Source: Parabacteroides distasonis (GTDB taxonomy: Bacteria; Bacteroidota; Bacteroidia; Bacteroidales; Tannerellaceae). From it: DNA of 37,879 nt. Of the stretch, positions 8,506-16,729 are shown piece after piece (within the stretch, counting starts at the first letter, position 1; each line of letters opens with the position of its first letter). The position numbers and the translations under genes were made by a program. Below the pieces are notes generated by a model that searched no databases, was not told the origin of the DNA, and saw only the letters and a program-made list of their open reading frames with translations. The stretch covers positions 1 to 37,879 of the forward strand of contig NZ_SRYM01000041.1 in the NCBI RefSeq assembly GCF_004793765.1, written 5' to 3'.

Positions 8506-8513
8506 TACATTTG
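8506..8513 (+). promoter_or_regulatory. -7 box for the Rpn-type nuclease gene
   Basis: TACATTTG is an exact TAnnTTTG match 43 bases before the ATG at 8557. The -33 region is poor. Confidence 0.5.
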
Positions 8514-8556
8514 CGAAGTGAGACAATAAACAGGTTTAACTAAAAAAGTATTAGCT

Positions 8557-9579
8557 ATGGGAAAATTCGTGAATCCGTTCACGGATCTTGGATTCAAGAT
8601 CATCTTCGGTCAGCCGGCCAGCAAGCCGTTCCTGATCACGTTATTGAATGAGTTACTGGCGGGCGAGCACCGCATCGAGGACTTGGAGTTTCTGGACAAG
8701 GAGGATCACGCGGAGCATGTGCGGGACAAAGGGATCATCTACGACCTCTATTGCCGCACCTCCACGGGAGAGTATATCATCGTGGAGATGCAGAACCGCA
8801 AGCACCCGAATTTCCTGGATCGCACCTTGTATTACATGTGCCGTGCGGTGAGCCGGCAGGTCGAGTCTCCGGTTTCGGTAAGCGTGCCCGGATTAGATAC
8901 CGGAGAGGAGGGCATGGAGATACGGGAGCCCTCGGCATCGTATGGTACGGACTATAAACTGAGCGTGGTGTATGGCGTTTTCTTCATGAACTTCAAGGAG
9001 CCGGACCTACCGGATCGTTTCCGGGTGGATGCCGGAATCCTGGACATGGAGAGCCATGAAACGCTAAACCCGCGTTTTCGGCAAATCTATTTGCAGTTCC
9101 CTTATTTCACGAAGGAACTGGATGAGTGTGAGACTTTATTAGAAAGACTTTTTTATGCGTTAAAGAACATGGAACATTGGATTCGAATGCCGGATACCTT
9201 GAAAGAGCAGGTATTCGCCCATCTATCCCGTCTGGCCGCCGTGGCGAACCTCTCCCCTGAGAACCGCCTCGCCTACGACCGTGCGGTAGATCGCTACAAC
9301 GTAAACCGCCTCGCAGAGGAAGGTTTCCTGCGGGAAGTAGAGGAAGCGAAAGAGAAAGCGATAGCGGAGGCTGTGGCGGAGGCTGTGGCGAAAGCTGTGG
9401 CGAAAGCAAAGGTGGAAGCGGAAGCAAAAGGTATGAAGGACGGTTTGGAGAAAGGAATGGAGAAAGGAATGGAGGAAGCCCGCCTGGAAATGGCCCGACA
9501 ATTGAAGCTGAACGGCGTGCCGACAGACATCATCGCCCGCAGCTCCGGCCTCCCCACAGAAGAGATCGAGCGACTGTAG
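8557..9579 (+). CDS. Rpn family recombination-promoting nuclease / PD-(D/E)XK transposase-like protein
   Basis: This 340-residue protein begins MGKFVNPFTDLGFKIIFG, the hallmark of the Bacteroidales PDDEXK_2 family. The nuclease core is visible as Asp63 in IIYDLYC and the Glu77-X-Gln79 strand IIVEMQNRKH, a PD-(D/E)XK variant with Gln in place of the last Lys. The C-terminal third is a long helical region with short repeats: EAVA/KAVA units at about 270-281 and KGM/EKGM units at about 291-304. It ends in a small GVPTDIIARSSGLPTEEIERL tail, an HTH-like motif seen in relatives. Such proteins cut DNA and stimulate recombination; members occur in many copies per genome. It is a single-gene unit followed by a long hairpin. 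Confidence 0.88.
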   Translation: MGKFVNPFTDLGFKIIFGQPASKPFLITLLNELLAGEHRIEDLEFLDKEDHAEHVRDKGIIYDLYCRTSTGEYIIVEMQNRKHPNFLDRTLYYMCRAVSRQVESPVSVSVPGLDTGEEGMEIREPSASYGTDYKLSVVYGVFFMNFKEPDLPDRFRVDAGILDMESHETLNPRFRQIYLQFPYFTKELDECETLLERLFYALKNMEHWIRMPDTLKEQVFAHLSRLAAVANLSPENRLAYDRAVDRYNVNRLAEEGFLREVEEAKEKAIAEAVAEAVAKAVAKAKVEAEAKGMKDGLEKGMEKGMEEARLEMARQLKLNGVPTDIIARSSGLPTEEIERL

Positions 9580-9616
9580 CGCCACCGAGTCCCATCCCCC
9601 GGATGACCCAAAGATA

Positions 9617-9694
9617 ACGCGGATCAAGCCGATGAACACAGACCTATATATTGAATCTTGATATAGGATCCGTGAGCATTCGCTTGATCCGCGT
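9617..9694. repeat. Long imperfect hairpin downstream of the Rpn gene
   Basis: A perfect 13-base inverted repeat (9617-9629 with 9682-9694) encloses a second perfect pair CCTATAT/ATATAGG (9643-9649 with 9661-9667). Outside the first pair, CAAAGA and TCTTTG continue the pairing. The whole element can fold to a stem of about 90 bases. No T tract follows, so it is not a typical terminator. It may be a transcript-end structure or a mobile palindromic repeat. Confidence 0.7.
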
Positions 9695-9746
9695 ACTTCT
9701 TTGTGCCATTTCCATCTAGGCACACATCCCCTTTTCTTTCAAACGG

Positions 9747-10166
9747 CTAGTTCTCTGGCAAGAAAGCGATATGGAACGTCTCGTTTTGACCTGTTGAAGG
9801 ACAATAACCACTTACATCTATATCTGTTCCGTGCAGGCTACCGTAAGGCGTGCTATTACTGCTCAATAGGACTTGATTACCGGAAGAGCCGATAACTAAA
9901 CCCGGGACAGACGAGGTGAACGTATAAGACGTGAGAACCGGAGAAGTGATATAAAGATACATTGTCGTAATGCCATTTGGGATTCTCAAATTACTTCCTA
10001 TTTGGAATGTGGCCCTATATCCCGAGGATGTCTCATACCACCCTGCCACGTTGTAGATGACACGTGCGTCATTCTCACTTGACATTTCCACATAATTAGC
10101 GGGCTTTTCCGCATAGTTAGCGACAGCTATAAATAACATCACTAACAAAAGAAAATACTTTTTCAT
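9747..10166 (-). CDS. Small secreted protein of unknown function
   Basis: This 139-residue protein has an N-terminal signal peptide (about 1-19, hydrophobic core YFLLLVMLFIAVA). The mature part is rich in Ser, Thr, Tyr and Gly, which suggests a beta-sandwich domain. There is no lipobox cysteine. I do not recognise the family. It lies downstream of susD on the same strand, separated by 77 bases containing a hairpin, so it may be a weakly read-through third product of the SusCD locus or an independent gene. A role at the cell surface with the SusCD complex is only suggested by position. Confidence 0.6.
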   Translation of the reverse strand: MKKYFLLLVMLFIAVANYAEKPANYVEMSSENDARVIYNVAGWYETSSGYRATFQIGSNLRIPNGITTMYLYITSPVLTSYTFTSSVPGLVIGSSGNQVLLSSNSTPYGSLHGTDIDVSGYCPSTGQNETFHIAFLPEN

Positions 10167-10194
10167 AACTGTAATGCTTAAGATTATACAAAGA

Positions 10195-10232
10195 GGGCTA
10201 GACGACCCCTTAAATAAAGTTCCATCTAGCCC
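10195..10232 (-). terminator. Hairpin after susD
   Basis: GGGCTAGA (10195-10202) and TCTAGCCC (10225-10232) are perfectly complementary, with partial pairing on both sides of the AAAGA/TCTTT type. On the minus strand only a weak T tail (TCTTTGTAT) follows, so termination may be partial. Confidence 0.5.
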
Positions 10233-10243
10233 AAAGAATATTT

Positions 10244-11809
10244 TTAGAACGCAGGATAACCCGGATTCTGTGTCAATTTCGGATTAGACTGCCATGCCGT
10301 TTGTGATACGGGGAACAGCTTCAGATGCTCGCTGCTCTTTCTCTCACAATTAGAGGAAGCCCACATACCTTTGTCGTAGCAACCGAAGCGGATATCATCC
10401 TGACGGGAAGTCAATTCCCATGCGAATTCCAAACGGCGCTCCAATTGTACATCCTTCAAGGTAGCGTTCGCGATATTGTGGTTCGTATTTCCATAAGCAC
10501 GCGCACGTACGGCGTTCACCAATTTCGTAGCCTCGCTCGCGCTACCGCCACTACGAAGTAACGCTTCCGCTTTCATTAGATATACATCTGCCAGACGGAA
10601 TACATGATAGTCGTTACCCATAGCACTATTTAAAGAGCTGGAATACGGCCACTTGTTGGCGCGATAACCAGCCTGCTGCAATACGGCTCCCCAGTTGGTT
10701 CCGTCATATTGCGTACCCGGCATCATGGCGATCTCAGCCGTATAATCCAATTCCAGATTATAAGCGGTATAAAGCTTCTCACCCGTACTCAAATCGTATT
10801 GTTGTCCCATCAAGAAGCTACCTTCGTAGCGTGGGTCATCCTCCGGAAACAACTTCACGTAATCAGGCTGCGCGCACAAACCGTTCCATGCGCTAAAAGG
10901 AGCGCCATACACTAGATTTTGTTTATAGTGTAGGGAGTTGAGGTGTAACTGATTCTGTCTATTAGTATCAGACTCGGAGAAGATAGCCGCCAAGATCGCC
11001 TCCTTGGAGTTCTCGTTGGTCAAGGAGAAGTTATCCTTCCAGTTCGGCTCCAGGATATAGCCCATAGCCAACACCTTATCACATGCGTTGATTACTTTCT
11101 CGTAGGCATTGCCTGCGCAAGTCACGCCCCAAGCCTCGGCGTTCAGGTAAAGCTTGGCCAATAAGACTTGGGCGGCACCCTTCGTGAACTGGCCATAATT
11201 GCCCTCGCGATCCGGGCACTGGTCGGCGATGGCCTCTACCTCGCTCACTACCCAGTCGTAAACCTCTTGGCGAGACTTACAATCCGGCAACTCCTTGTCC
11301 TCGCTGCTGGTTACCAAGGGAACGTTACCCCAAAGGTCTACCATCTTATAGAACCAAAAAGCGCGTACACCACGTACGGAAGCCAAGGTCTGCGCTTTCT
11401 TCGTATCGGACAACGCCTCCGTGTTCTCGATCACGGCCAAAGCCGCGTTACAGGTACCGATCGACTGGGAAGCCGTGCTCCATGCGCCACGCACGCAAGA
11501 GGTCTGCGCCGTATAGTCGTGCATATAGATCTCGCGGTGCTGTCCGCCGTCGTACCAGTCGCCACCCTGACGGGTCGGTTTCACGGACATGGAGCCCGCT
11601 TGGTCATCCAGCGCATAAAAGTCTCCTCCAAAATAACTGCGCAACGTGTTATTGACCGTACCGACCAACGCGTCGATCTCGGTCTCTGTCATACCAAACG
11701 TATCGGCGGAGAGCTTATCGTAAACCTTCTCGTCCAGATCCGTACAGGACGGCATCGATAGCAACAAGGAAGCCCCGGCCAAAATGGATATAATTGTCTT
11801 TTTCTTCAT
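10244..11809 (-). CDS. SusD/RagB family nutrient-binding outer-membrane lipoprotein
   Basis: This 521-residue surface lipoprotein has the lipobox LSMPSC, with Cys22 as the lipidated residue, followed by TDLDEKVYDKL. The middle carries the helical TPR-like SusD fold (RGVRAFWFYKMVDLWGNVPLVT), and the C-terminus the conserved FRLADVYLMKAEALLR and ERRLEFAWEL segments. It forms a lid on the partner SusC-like porin and binds a glycan or peptide ligand outside the cell. It follows susC by 19 bases in the same operon. No glycoside hydrolase, sulfatase or regulator gene is adjacent, so the substrate cannot be guessed. Confidence 0.95.
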   Translation of the reverse strand: MKKKTIISILAGASLLLSMPSCTDLDEKVYDKLSADTFGMTETEIDALVGTVNNTLRSYFGGDFYALDDQAGSMSVKPTRQGGDWYDGGQHREIYMHDYTAQTSCVRGAWSTASQSIGTCNAALAVIENTEALSDTKKAQTLASVRGVRAFWFYKMVDLWGNVPLVTSSEDKELPDCKSRQEVYDWVVSEVEAIADQCPDREGNYGQFTKGAAQVLLAKLYLNAEAWGVTCAGNAYEKVINACDKVLAMGYILEPNWKDNFSLTNENSKEAILAAIFSESDTNRQNQLHLNSLHYKQNLVYGAPFSAWNGLCAQPDYVKLFPEDDPRYEGSFLMGQQYDLSTGEKLYTAYNLELDYTAEIAMMPGTQYDGTNWGAVLQQAGYRANKWPYSSSLNSAMGNDYHVFRLADVYLMKAEALLRSGGSASEATKLVNAVRARAYGNTNHNIANATLKDVQLERRLEFAWELTSRQDDIRFGCYDKGMWASSNCERKSSEHLKLFPVSQTAWQSNPKLTQNPGYPAF

Positions 11810-11828
11810 GATAAATGCGATTTAATGA

Positions 11829-14810
11829 TTAGAATGTCAAGTTAACACCAAACGTGAATGAACGTGCCTTCGGCATGTAGTTACGGGGCTCGATACCCGG
11901 ATCCAAGCCGGCATTGTTATCACTGGCCTCACCACGGAAGATCTCGACTTCAGGATCCAGACCCTTATATCCCGTGATCACGAACAAATTCTGGGCTGCT
12001 ACATACAAACGGGCCTTATTCAGCCAGTCAATCTTCTTCGTGTTGAAAGTATAACCGATAGACATGTTGTCCAAGCGAGCGAAAGAGCCGTTCTCGATAT
12101 AGTATGAACATACGCGGGAATTCTCGCGCAATTTCAGCAAGTCATCGTTCTGCATGGCGTTCGTTCCACCGATATAGGTATTGTTGCCATACGCTGCCAA
12201 CGGGTTGTTCAATACCTTCTGGCCTATGGACCCGCGGATAAAGAAGCTCGCGTCCCAGTTCTTCCAAGTGAAAGTGTTGTTCCATCCGAATGTCAGATCC
12301 GGTTGGGCGTCGCCCACATACGTGCGGTCGTCATCGGAGATCTGGCCGTCGCCATTGATGTCCTCAATGATGAAATGGCCGTCAGCGTCAAGGCCGTTGC
12401 ATTTCAACATGAAGAACTGGCCTACCGGACGGCCTTCCTCTACCACGTGGGAAGTCACGCCGGAAGCACCGCGGATCCAAGGATCACCTACGTAAACACG
12501 GTCGGTAGAATACAACTCATTAGACAGTTTCGTGATCTCATTCTTGTTGTGAGATAGGTTGATGGAGGTATTCCAGTTGAATGTCTTGTTACGGATCACG
12601 TCTAGGTTCAACATTACCTCGATACCCTTATTGCTCATATCGCCTACGTTAGCGGCGATCGTGCTGTATACGTATGTCGGGGTTGGAACAGAGTAGTTAT
12701 ATAACATGTCGGAAGTCTTCTTGTCATAGTACTCAACCGTACCGCCCAAGCGGCCATTGAACAACTGGAAGTCCAAGCCGACGTTAAACATCGCGGTGGA
12801 TTCCCACTTCAAGTTCGGGTTCGCGTTCTGCGACACACGGTAAGCGATCAGCTGAGAGCCGGCGGCATTCGTATAGGTACCGTATGCCTCGTAAAGCTCC
12901 AAGGACTTATACGGGGTCAGACCATCCTGGTTACCGGTCACGCCATAACCCACGCGAAGCTTCAAGTCGCTCAACCAATCCTTCGTGTTCTCCATGAAGG
13001 CCTCTTGAGAGATACCCCAAGCCGCTGATACGGACGGGAACCATCCCCACTTATTATTAGCACCGAACTTAGAGGAACCATCACGACGAACAGTAGCCGT
13101 AATCATATAACGCTCGTCATAACTATAGTGAGCACGGGCGAAGAAGGAGATCAACTTATACTCGTTACGGGCGGAGGTCACGTCTCCCACCTTCAACTCG
13201 GAACCGGACTGGATGTTGTCGGCTCCCATGGAAACCACAGCGAAGTTTCGCGCGATCGAACGCTGGTCGGCGGACTGGTTCGTCTCCCATGAATAACCGG
13301 CCAACGCGCTCAGCTTATGCTTCTCGTCGGCGCCGAAGCTCTTGTCGTAGTTCAACGTCCACTCCATCAACTCGCGATCCCACGTGCGGGCGCGTCTCTG
13401 AGCGTAACCACTACCCAAAGCAGCCTTGGTACGCGGATCGTCCCATTGGCTGTAATCGCTGGAATAGCGGCTCTTGTACAGGTTCACCTTGGCGTTCAAG
13501 CCGTCGATGATCTCGAACTGGATGTCGCCCTGTCCGTAGAAGTAGTTGTTCTTGGATTTGCGGTAGTTCAAATCCTGGCTCTGTACCGGGTTACCTTGGT
13601 CGTACTCGGCGTTGAAATCCGTGAAGTAAGTGCCGTCGGAATTGAATACCGGAAGTACCGGGGCCATGTTGTAGGCCAGGATATAATCATCCGCTCTAGG
13701 CATCTGCATATCCGTCAGCGTGGCGGATCCCGTCAAGCCGATACGCAAGCGGTCGTTGATGGCGCGCTGCTGGAACTGGAAGCGGAAGCTATGGCGCTTC
13801 ATCCAGTTGTTGCGGGCGATACCGTTACGATCCAAATAGGTATAGGAAGCGCGGTAGTTGCTCTTGGAGGAGCCGCCGGACAAGGACAAGGAGTGGTTTT
13901 GGGAAATACCCGTGCGAAGCATCTCGCCGAACCAGTCCGTATCGGAGTTGAAACGGTCGAAACCGCTCAGGTCGTTACCCAGCGTGCGGTTCGCGTCGCG
14001 CCACTCCTGTGCGTTCAGCAGGTCGGGCTTGTTGGCCACCTTGTCCATGGTTACATAGCCGTCGTAGTTTATCTGGGTCTTCGATCCGGATCCTCTCTTG
14101 GTCGTGATCAAGATCACACCGCCGGCGGCGCGGGAGCCGTAGATGGCGGCCGAGGAGGCGTCCTTCAAGACGGAGATAGATTCGATATCGGACGGGGAAA
14201 CCGTGGACATGTCGCCACCGGGCACGCCGTCGATCACGATCATCGGGCCTTGGTCGTTCTGCAACGTGGAGGTACCGCGCAGGCGGATCTGCGAGTTACG
14301 CGTCACGTCGCCCGAGCCGGAGGTGATCTGCAAGCCGGCCACCTTGCCTTGCAACAGGTCGGAAGCGTCGCGGTTCACACCCTTGTTGAAGTTCTCCTCG
14401 GAGATGTTCGCCACGGATCCCGTGATCTCCTTACGGGTCTGCGTACCGTAGCCGATGGCTACGACCTCGCCCAGGTTCACCACGGAGGGAGACAGCTTGA
14501 TTTCTACCGTCTTACGTCCCTTCACGCTTTCTTCTACCGTGTTGTAACCGATGAAAGATGCTTGGAGCACAGCCTTTTTCAAGTCATTTACGGTAAGGCT
14601 GTAGTTACCGTCCATGTCGGTGATGGTACCGTTGGTGGTTCCTTTCTCGACGATGTTCGCGCCGATGATGGGCTCACCTAGTTCGTCCAGGACTTTTCCC
14701 TTAACGGCGCCTTGCTGGGCGAAGGCCGCCGTCATGCAAAAGGACATCAACACCGCAAGTATCGCTACCTTGCAGCGTCTGAAAGAATCGAAAGTTTTCT
14801 TTCTTTGCAT
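11829..14810 (-). CDS. SusC/RagA family TonB-linked outer-membrane protein
   Basis: This is a 993-residue TonB-dependent porin. The signal peptide ends near residue 31 (AAFA). A carboxypeptidase-regulatory-like beta domain follows at about 35-107 (GKVLDELGEPIIGANI), then the plug (SQIRLRGTSTL, VIDGVPGGDMSTVSPSDIES, AIYGSRAAGGVILITTKRG) at about 125-240, then the barrel. The last residues, FTFGVNLTF, have the terminal aromatic needed for barrel insertion. No extra N-terminal signalling domain is present, so it is not a sigma/anti-sigma transducer. The promoter box TATTTTTG lies 67 bases upstream. Its first kilobase is notably G+C rich. Confidence 0.96.
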   Translation of the reverse strand: MQRKKTFDSFRRCKVAILAVLMSFCMTAAFAQQGAVKGKVLDELGEPIIGANIVEKGTTNGTITDMDGNYSLTVNDLKKAVLQASFIGYNTVEESVKGRKTVEIKLSPSVVNLGEVVAIGYGTQTRKEITGSVANISEENFNKGVNRDASDLLQGKVAGLQITSGSGDVTRNSQIRLRGTSTLQNDQGPMIVIDGVPGGDMSTVSPSDIESISVLKDASSAAIYGSRAAGGVILITTKRGSGSKTQINYDGYVTMDKVANKPDLLNAQEWRDANRTLGNDLSGFDRFNSDTDWFGEMLRTGISQNHSLSLSGGSSKSNYRASYTYLDRNGIARNNWMKRHSFRFQFQQRAINDRLRIGLTGSATLTDMQMPRADDYILAYNMAPVLPVFNSDGTYFTDFNAEYDQGNPVQSQDLNYRKSKNNYFYGQGDIQFEIIDGLNAKVNLYKSRYSSDYSQWDDPRTKAALGSGYAQRRARTWDRELMEWTLNYDKSFGADEKHKLSALAGYSWETNQSADQRSIARNFAVVSMGADNIQSGSELKVGDVTSARNEYKLISFFARAHYSYDERYMITATVRRDGSSKFGANNKWGWFPSVSAAWGISQEAFMENTKDWLSDLKLRVGYGVTGNQDGLTPYKSLELYEAYGTYTNAAGSQLIAYRVSQNANPNLKWESTAMFNVGLDFQLFNGRLGGTVEYYDKKTSDMLYNYSVPTPTYVYSTIAANVGDMSNKGIEVMLNLDVIRNKTFNWNTSINLSHNKNEITKLSNELYSTDRVYVGDPWIRGASGVTSHVVEEGRPVGQFFMLKCNGLDADGHFIIEDINGDGQISDDDRTYVGDAQPDLTFGWNNTFTWKNWDASFFIRGSIGQKVLNNPLAAYGNNTYIGGTNAMQNDDLLKLRENSRVCSYYIENGSFARLDNMSIGYTFNTKKIDWLNKARLYVAAQNLFVITGYKGLDPEVEIFRGEASDNNAGLDPGIEPRNYMPKARSFTFGVNLTF

Positions 14811-14876
14811 AATTAATTTGTTTTTAGGTTAACAATGGTTGATCTATTAGATTCAACGTTACTATAAATATCGGTG

Positions 14877-14884
14877 CAAAAATA
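14877..14884 (-). promoter_or_regulatory. -7 box for the SusCD operon
   Basis: TATTTTTG exactly fits TAnnTTTG, giving a leader of about 60 bases before the susC ATG. The -33 site is not clear. Confidence 0.5.
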
Positions 14885-14933
14885 ATAATTTTCTCTAATG
14901 ATATCATCTCGAATCTATAAATTTCACAAAAAA

Positions 14934-14963
14934 GTAAAAAAAACCGCCAACCGAAGTTGGCGG
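14934..14963 (-). terminator. Strong Rho-independent terminator of the DUF6266 gene
   Basis: On the minus strand CCGCCAA and TTGGCGG (14957-14963 and 14944-14950) form a perfect GC-rich stem with a 6-base loop. Eight T residues follow. It separates this gene from susC. Confidence 0.93.
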
Positions 14964-15007
14964 GGAATCTTATATATAGCGTTACCTGCGTGGTACCCGC
15001 GGCTCTG

Positions 15008-16231
15008 TCAGATCTCGTCCGGGCTTTCCGAGTCTCCCGTACCCGGGTTCTGGTTGTCTCCCACGAACATGGCTACTATGCGGGGAGCGATATAGAAACC
15101 GTAGCAATAGCCGGCGGCCTCTTCGGGTATGGTAGCCTCCACGCGGTCGTTCTGGCGAAGGGTAACGGTAAGGTCGGCCATCGCATGGTTGCCCGTCTGC
15201 GTGGCGGTCGCGCCGTAGAGCACCTGCACGGGCGCCGTCCCGCCCAGCCGCGAGCCCTCCAGCACTACCTTGTCGTCTTTCCCGATGGCGAATGCCTTCG
15301 AGCCCGTCAGCCTAACCGTGCCGCCTACGGTAAGCTGCGAGACGACGGGCCCCGCGGCCGACGCCATGTCATCACTCCCGTCCGGCTCCAGGGCTACGCT
15401 GACAGAGCCGTATGCCTTCCGGGCATCGTCTTTGGCGAGGTTGCTGTTATACTCGTCGAAGAGCGCGTTCATCACCACCAGCCGTTGCGACGACACGAGC
15501 AACCTGCCCTCTCCCCGCCGCGAGTGCACCCAGGCGAAGGCCCCCTGCCCGATATTCTCGCCATGCGACAGGAATCCGTCCGACACGCTGAAGCCTACCG
15601 GGGGGGCCACCGCACGCAGGGGCGAGAGGTCGGCGGCGTCGAGCGTCACCTTGTACACGTTCACGGTCACGAAGGGCACGCCCGTCTCCACGTTCACGTT
15701 CTGCAAGACGCTGAAGTAAGTGATCGCGTCGCCATACTCATACAACTCGTTGTTCGTCACCACGGCGCGGGCGAAATCCGCCACGGTCGTCGTGTCCGAG
15801 ATTTGCAGGTCGCCCAGGGCGATATCCGAGTAAGTATCCGTCCCCAGCCCCTGCGTGCGGATGGAGACGAGCGACCCCTCCGTGATCTGATAAGGCGCCG
15901 CCACGCAATACCCCGCCGCCGACTCGGCCCTGGTCAGGAAGACGGGCGCGCTCTGCAGGTTGATGCTCATGAAGCGGTTGTAATCCGATTGGTCTCCCCG
16001 GCTCCTCCGGCTTCGCTTCCTCTCGAAGCCATCCTTCAGCAATCCGTGGAACGACCTGTACATCGCGACGATGTTCGGGAATTTAATGCGTTGGTTCACT
16101 TGCAACGCTGTCTTGGGATTCCTTATTGTCCGGACACGTGCTTTGATGATTTGTTCTCCACTAAGGACCGCATAGGTAAGGTTACCCGCTGATCCGCTGA
16201 CCGTAGTCATGATACCATTTCCTCTAGCCAT
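15008..16231 (-). CDS. DUF6266 family protein
   Basis: This 407-residue protein opens MARGNGIMTTVSGSAGNLTYAV, followed by RTIRNPKTALQVNQRIKF. That arrangement (short glycine-rich start, then NP-T-Q-NQR-KF) is typical of the Bacteroidetes family DUF6266. No signal peptide or transmembrane helix is seen. The C-terminal 200 residues look like beta domains (VRLTGSKAFAIGKDDKVVLEG, ATIPEEAAGYCYGFYIAP). The gene is G+C rich compared with the surrounding genes. It is a single-gene transcript with its own promoter box and terminator. The family's function is unknown; a structural or surface role is possible but not supported by the sequence. Confidence 0.75.
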   Translation of the reverse strand: MARGNGIMTTVSGSAGNLTYAVLSGEQIIKARVRTIRNPKTALQVNQRIKFPNIVAMYRSFHGLLKDGFERKRSRRSRGDQSDYNRFMSINLQSAPVFLTRAESAAGYCVAAPYQITEGSLVSIRTQGLGTDTYSDIALGDLQISDTTTVADFARAVVTNNELYEYGDAITYFSVLQNVNVETGVPFVTVNVYKVTLDAADLSPLRAVAPPVGFSVSDGFLSHGENIGQGAFAWVHSRRGEGRLLVSSQRLVVMNALFDEYNSNLAKDDARKAYGSVSVALEPDGSDDMASAAGPVVSQLTVGGTVRLTGSKAFAIGKDDKVVLEGSRLGGTAPVQVLYGATATQTGNHAMADLTVTLRQNDRVEATIPEEAAGYCYGFYIAPRIVAMFVGDNQNPGTGDSESPDEI

Positions 16232-16331
16232 AGCTGTAGAATTTAGAGGCCGGAAGACTCACCGGCTTATCCGGTTGCTCTTCGTCTATAAAACAAGGAA
16301 GGGAGCGGAAAGGTTCGGGGCAAGGCCGCAC

Positions 16332-16339
16332 CAAAAATA
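16332..16339 (-). promoter_or_regulatory. -7 box for the DUF6266 gene
   Basis: TATTTTTG exactly fits TAnnTTTG and predicts a leader of about 95 bases. The leader contains a small hairpin, ACCGG/CCGGT at 16261-16275, close to the ribosome-binding region. The palindrome AACCGGTT lies just upstream at about 16352-16359. Confidence 0.45.
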
Positions 16340-16410
16340 GGGTTCACGCCAAACCGGTTAAATATATATAAGGATTCTTATCGGTTTTAACGCGGAACGG
16401 GGTAGAAGCA

Positions 16411-16454
16411 GGGCCGTAGTAGGGCCGCTGTAGGGCCGTTGTAGGGCCGTTGTA
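16411..16454. repeat. Four tandem 11-bp repeats (GGGCCGTTGTA)
   Basis: Four head-to-tail copies at 16411, 16422, 16433 and 16444 read GGGCCGTAGTA, GGGCCGCTGTA, then GGGCCGTTGTA twice. They sit upstream of the DUF6266 promoter. An 11-base period places the copies on one face of the helix, which fits a protein-binding array, but slippage-prone noncoding DNA is equally possible. Confidence 0.85.
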
Positions 16455-16729
16455 AATCCCATTCCTGTGATCGGCGTTAAAATGGCGTCAGGATTTTAAC
16501 AGATCGGTCCCGAAACGGCCCGAATCGTTAAAAGCGTTTTAACACGATTTTTTTCCGCCTTGTTATATAGTCGTTCTTCTTTACCCGCGCCCGTTCGCGG
16601 GGAATATCGCGGGACGCCGTAGTCCTGGACGAACTACGGCACTGACCGGCCCGGGCACCAGACGGACGCCATGAAGCGTGCCAGCCAGTGCCCTGGCATC
16701 AGGAGGGCGTTACCGCATGTCCGGTAGAG
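16455..16729. other. Structured gene-free region between fbp and the DUF6266 promoter
   Basis: No credible coding region is seen. GTTAAAA or its complement TTTTAAC occurs four times here and once more near 16384. A hairpin with a plus-strand T tract lies at 16523-16554. A perfect 8-base stem, GCCGTAGT (16616-16623) with ACTACGGC (16633-16640), follows. TGCCAG/CTGGCA and GCCCT/AGGGC pairings occur at about 16678-16708. The density of structure would fit a small RNA or a remnant element. Confidence 0.45.
16523..16554 (+). terminator. Orphan plus-strand terminator-like hairpin
   Basis: AATCGTTAAAA pairs with TTTTAACACGATT across a 3-base loop with a 2-base bulge, followed by seven T residues. 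No plus-strand gene precedes it, so it would end an unknown transcript if real. Confidence 0.4.

Noticed and set aside
8370-8603. A 77-codon minus-strand frame in the promoter region of the Rpn gene
   Set aside because: It overlaps the start of the Rpn gene and the divergent promoter, and has no similarity, signal peptide or binding site.
13317-14681. A long open frame (about 454 codons) on the plus strand opposite the susC gene
   Set aside because: It has no recognisable domains and lies fully antisense to a clear SusC protein. The G+C-rich codon use of susC leaves the opposite frame free of stops.
14957-16192. A long plus-strand open frame (about 411 codons) opposite the DUF6266 gene
   Set aside because: Its sequence is rich in His, Arg and Val as expected for an antisense shadow of G+C-rich coding DNA, and DUF6266 has a matching promoter and terminator on the minus strand.
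16411-16454. The 11-bp tandem repeats as a CRISPR array
   Set aside because: The units are directly adjacent, with no spacers, and no cas genes are present.
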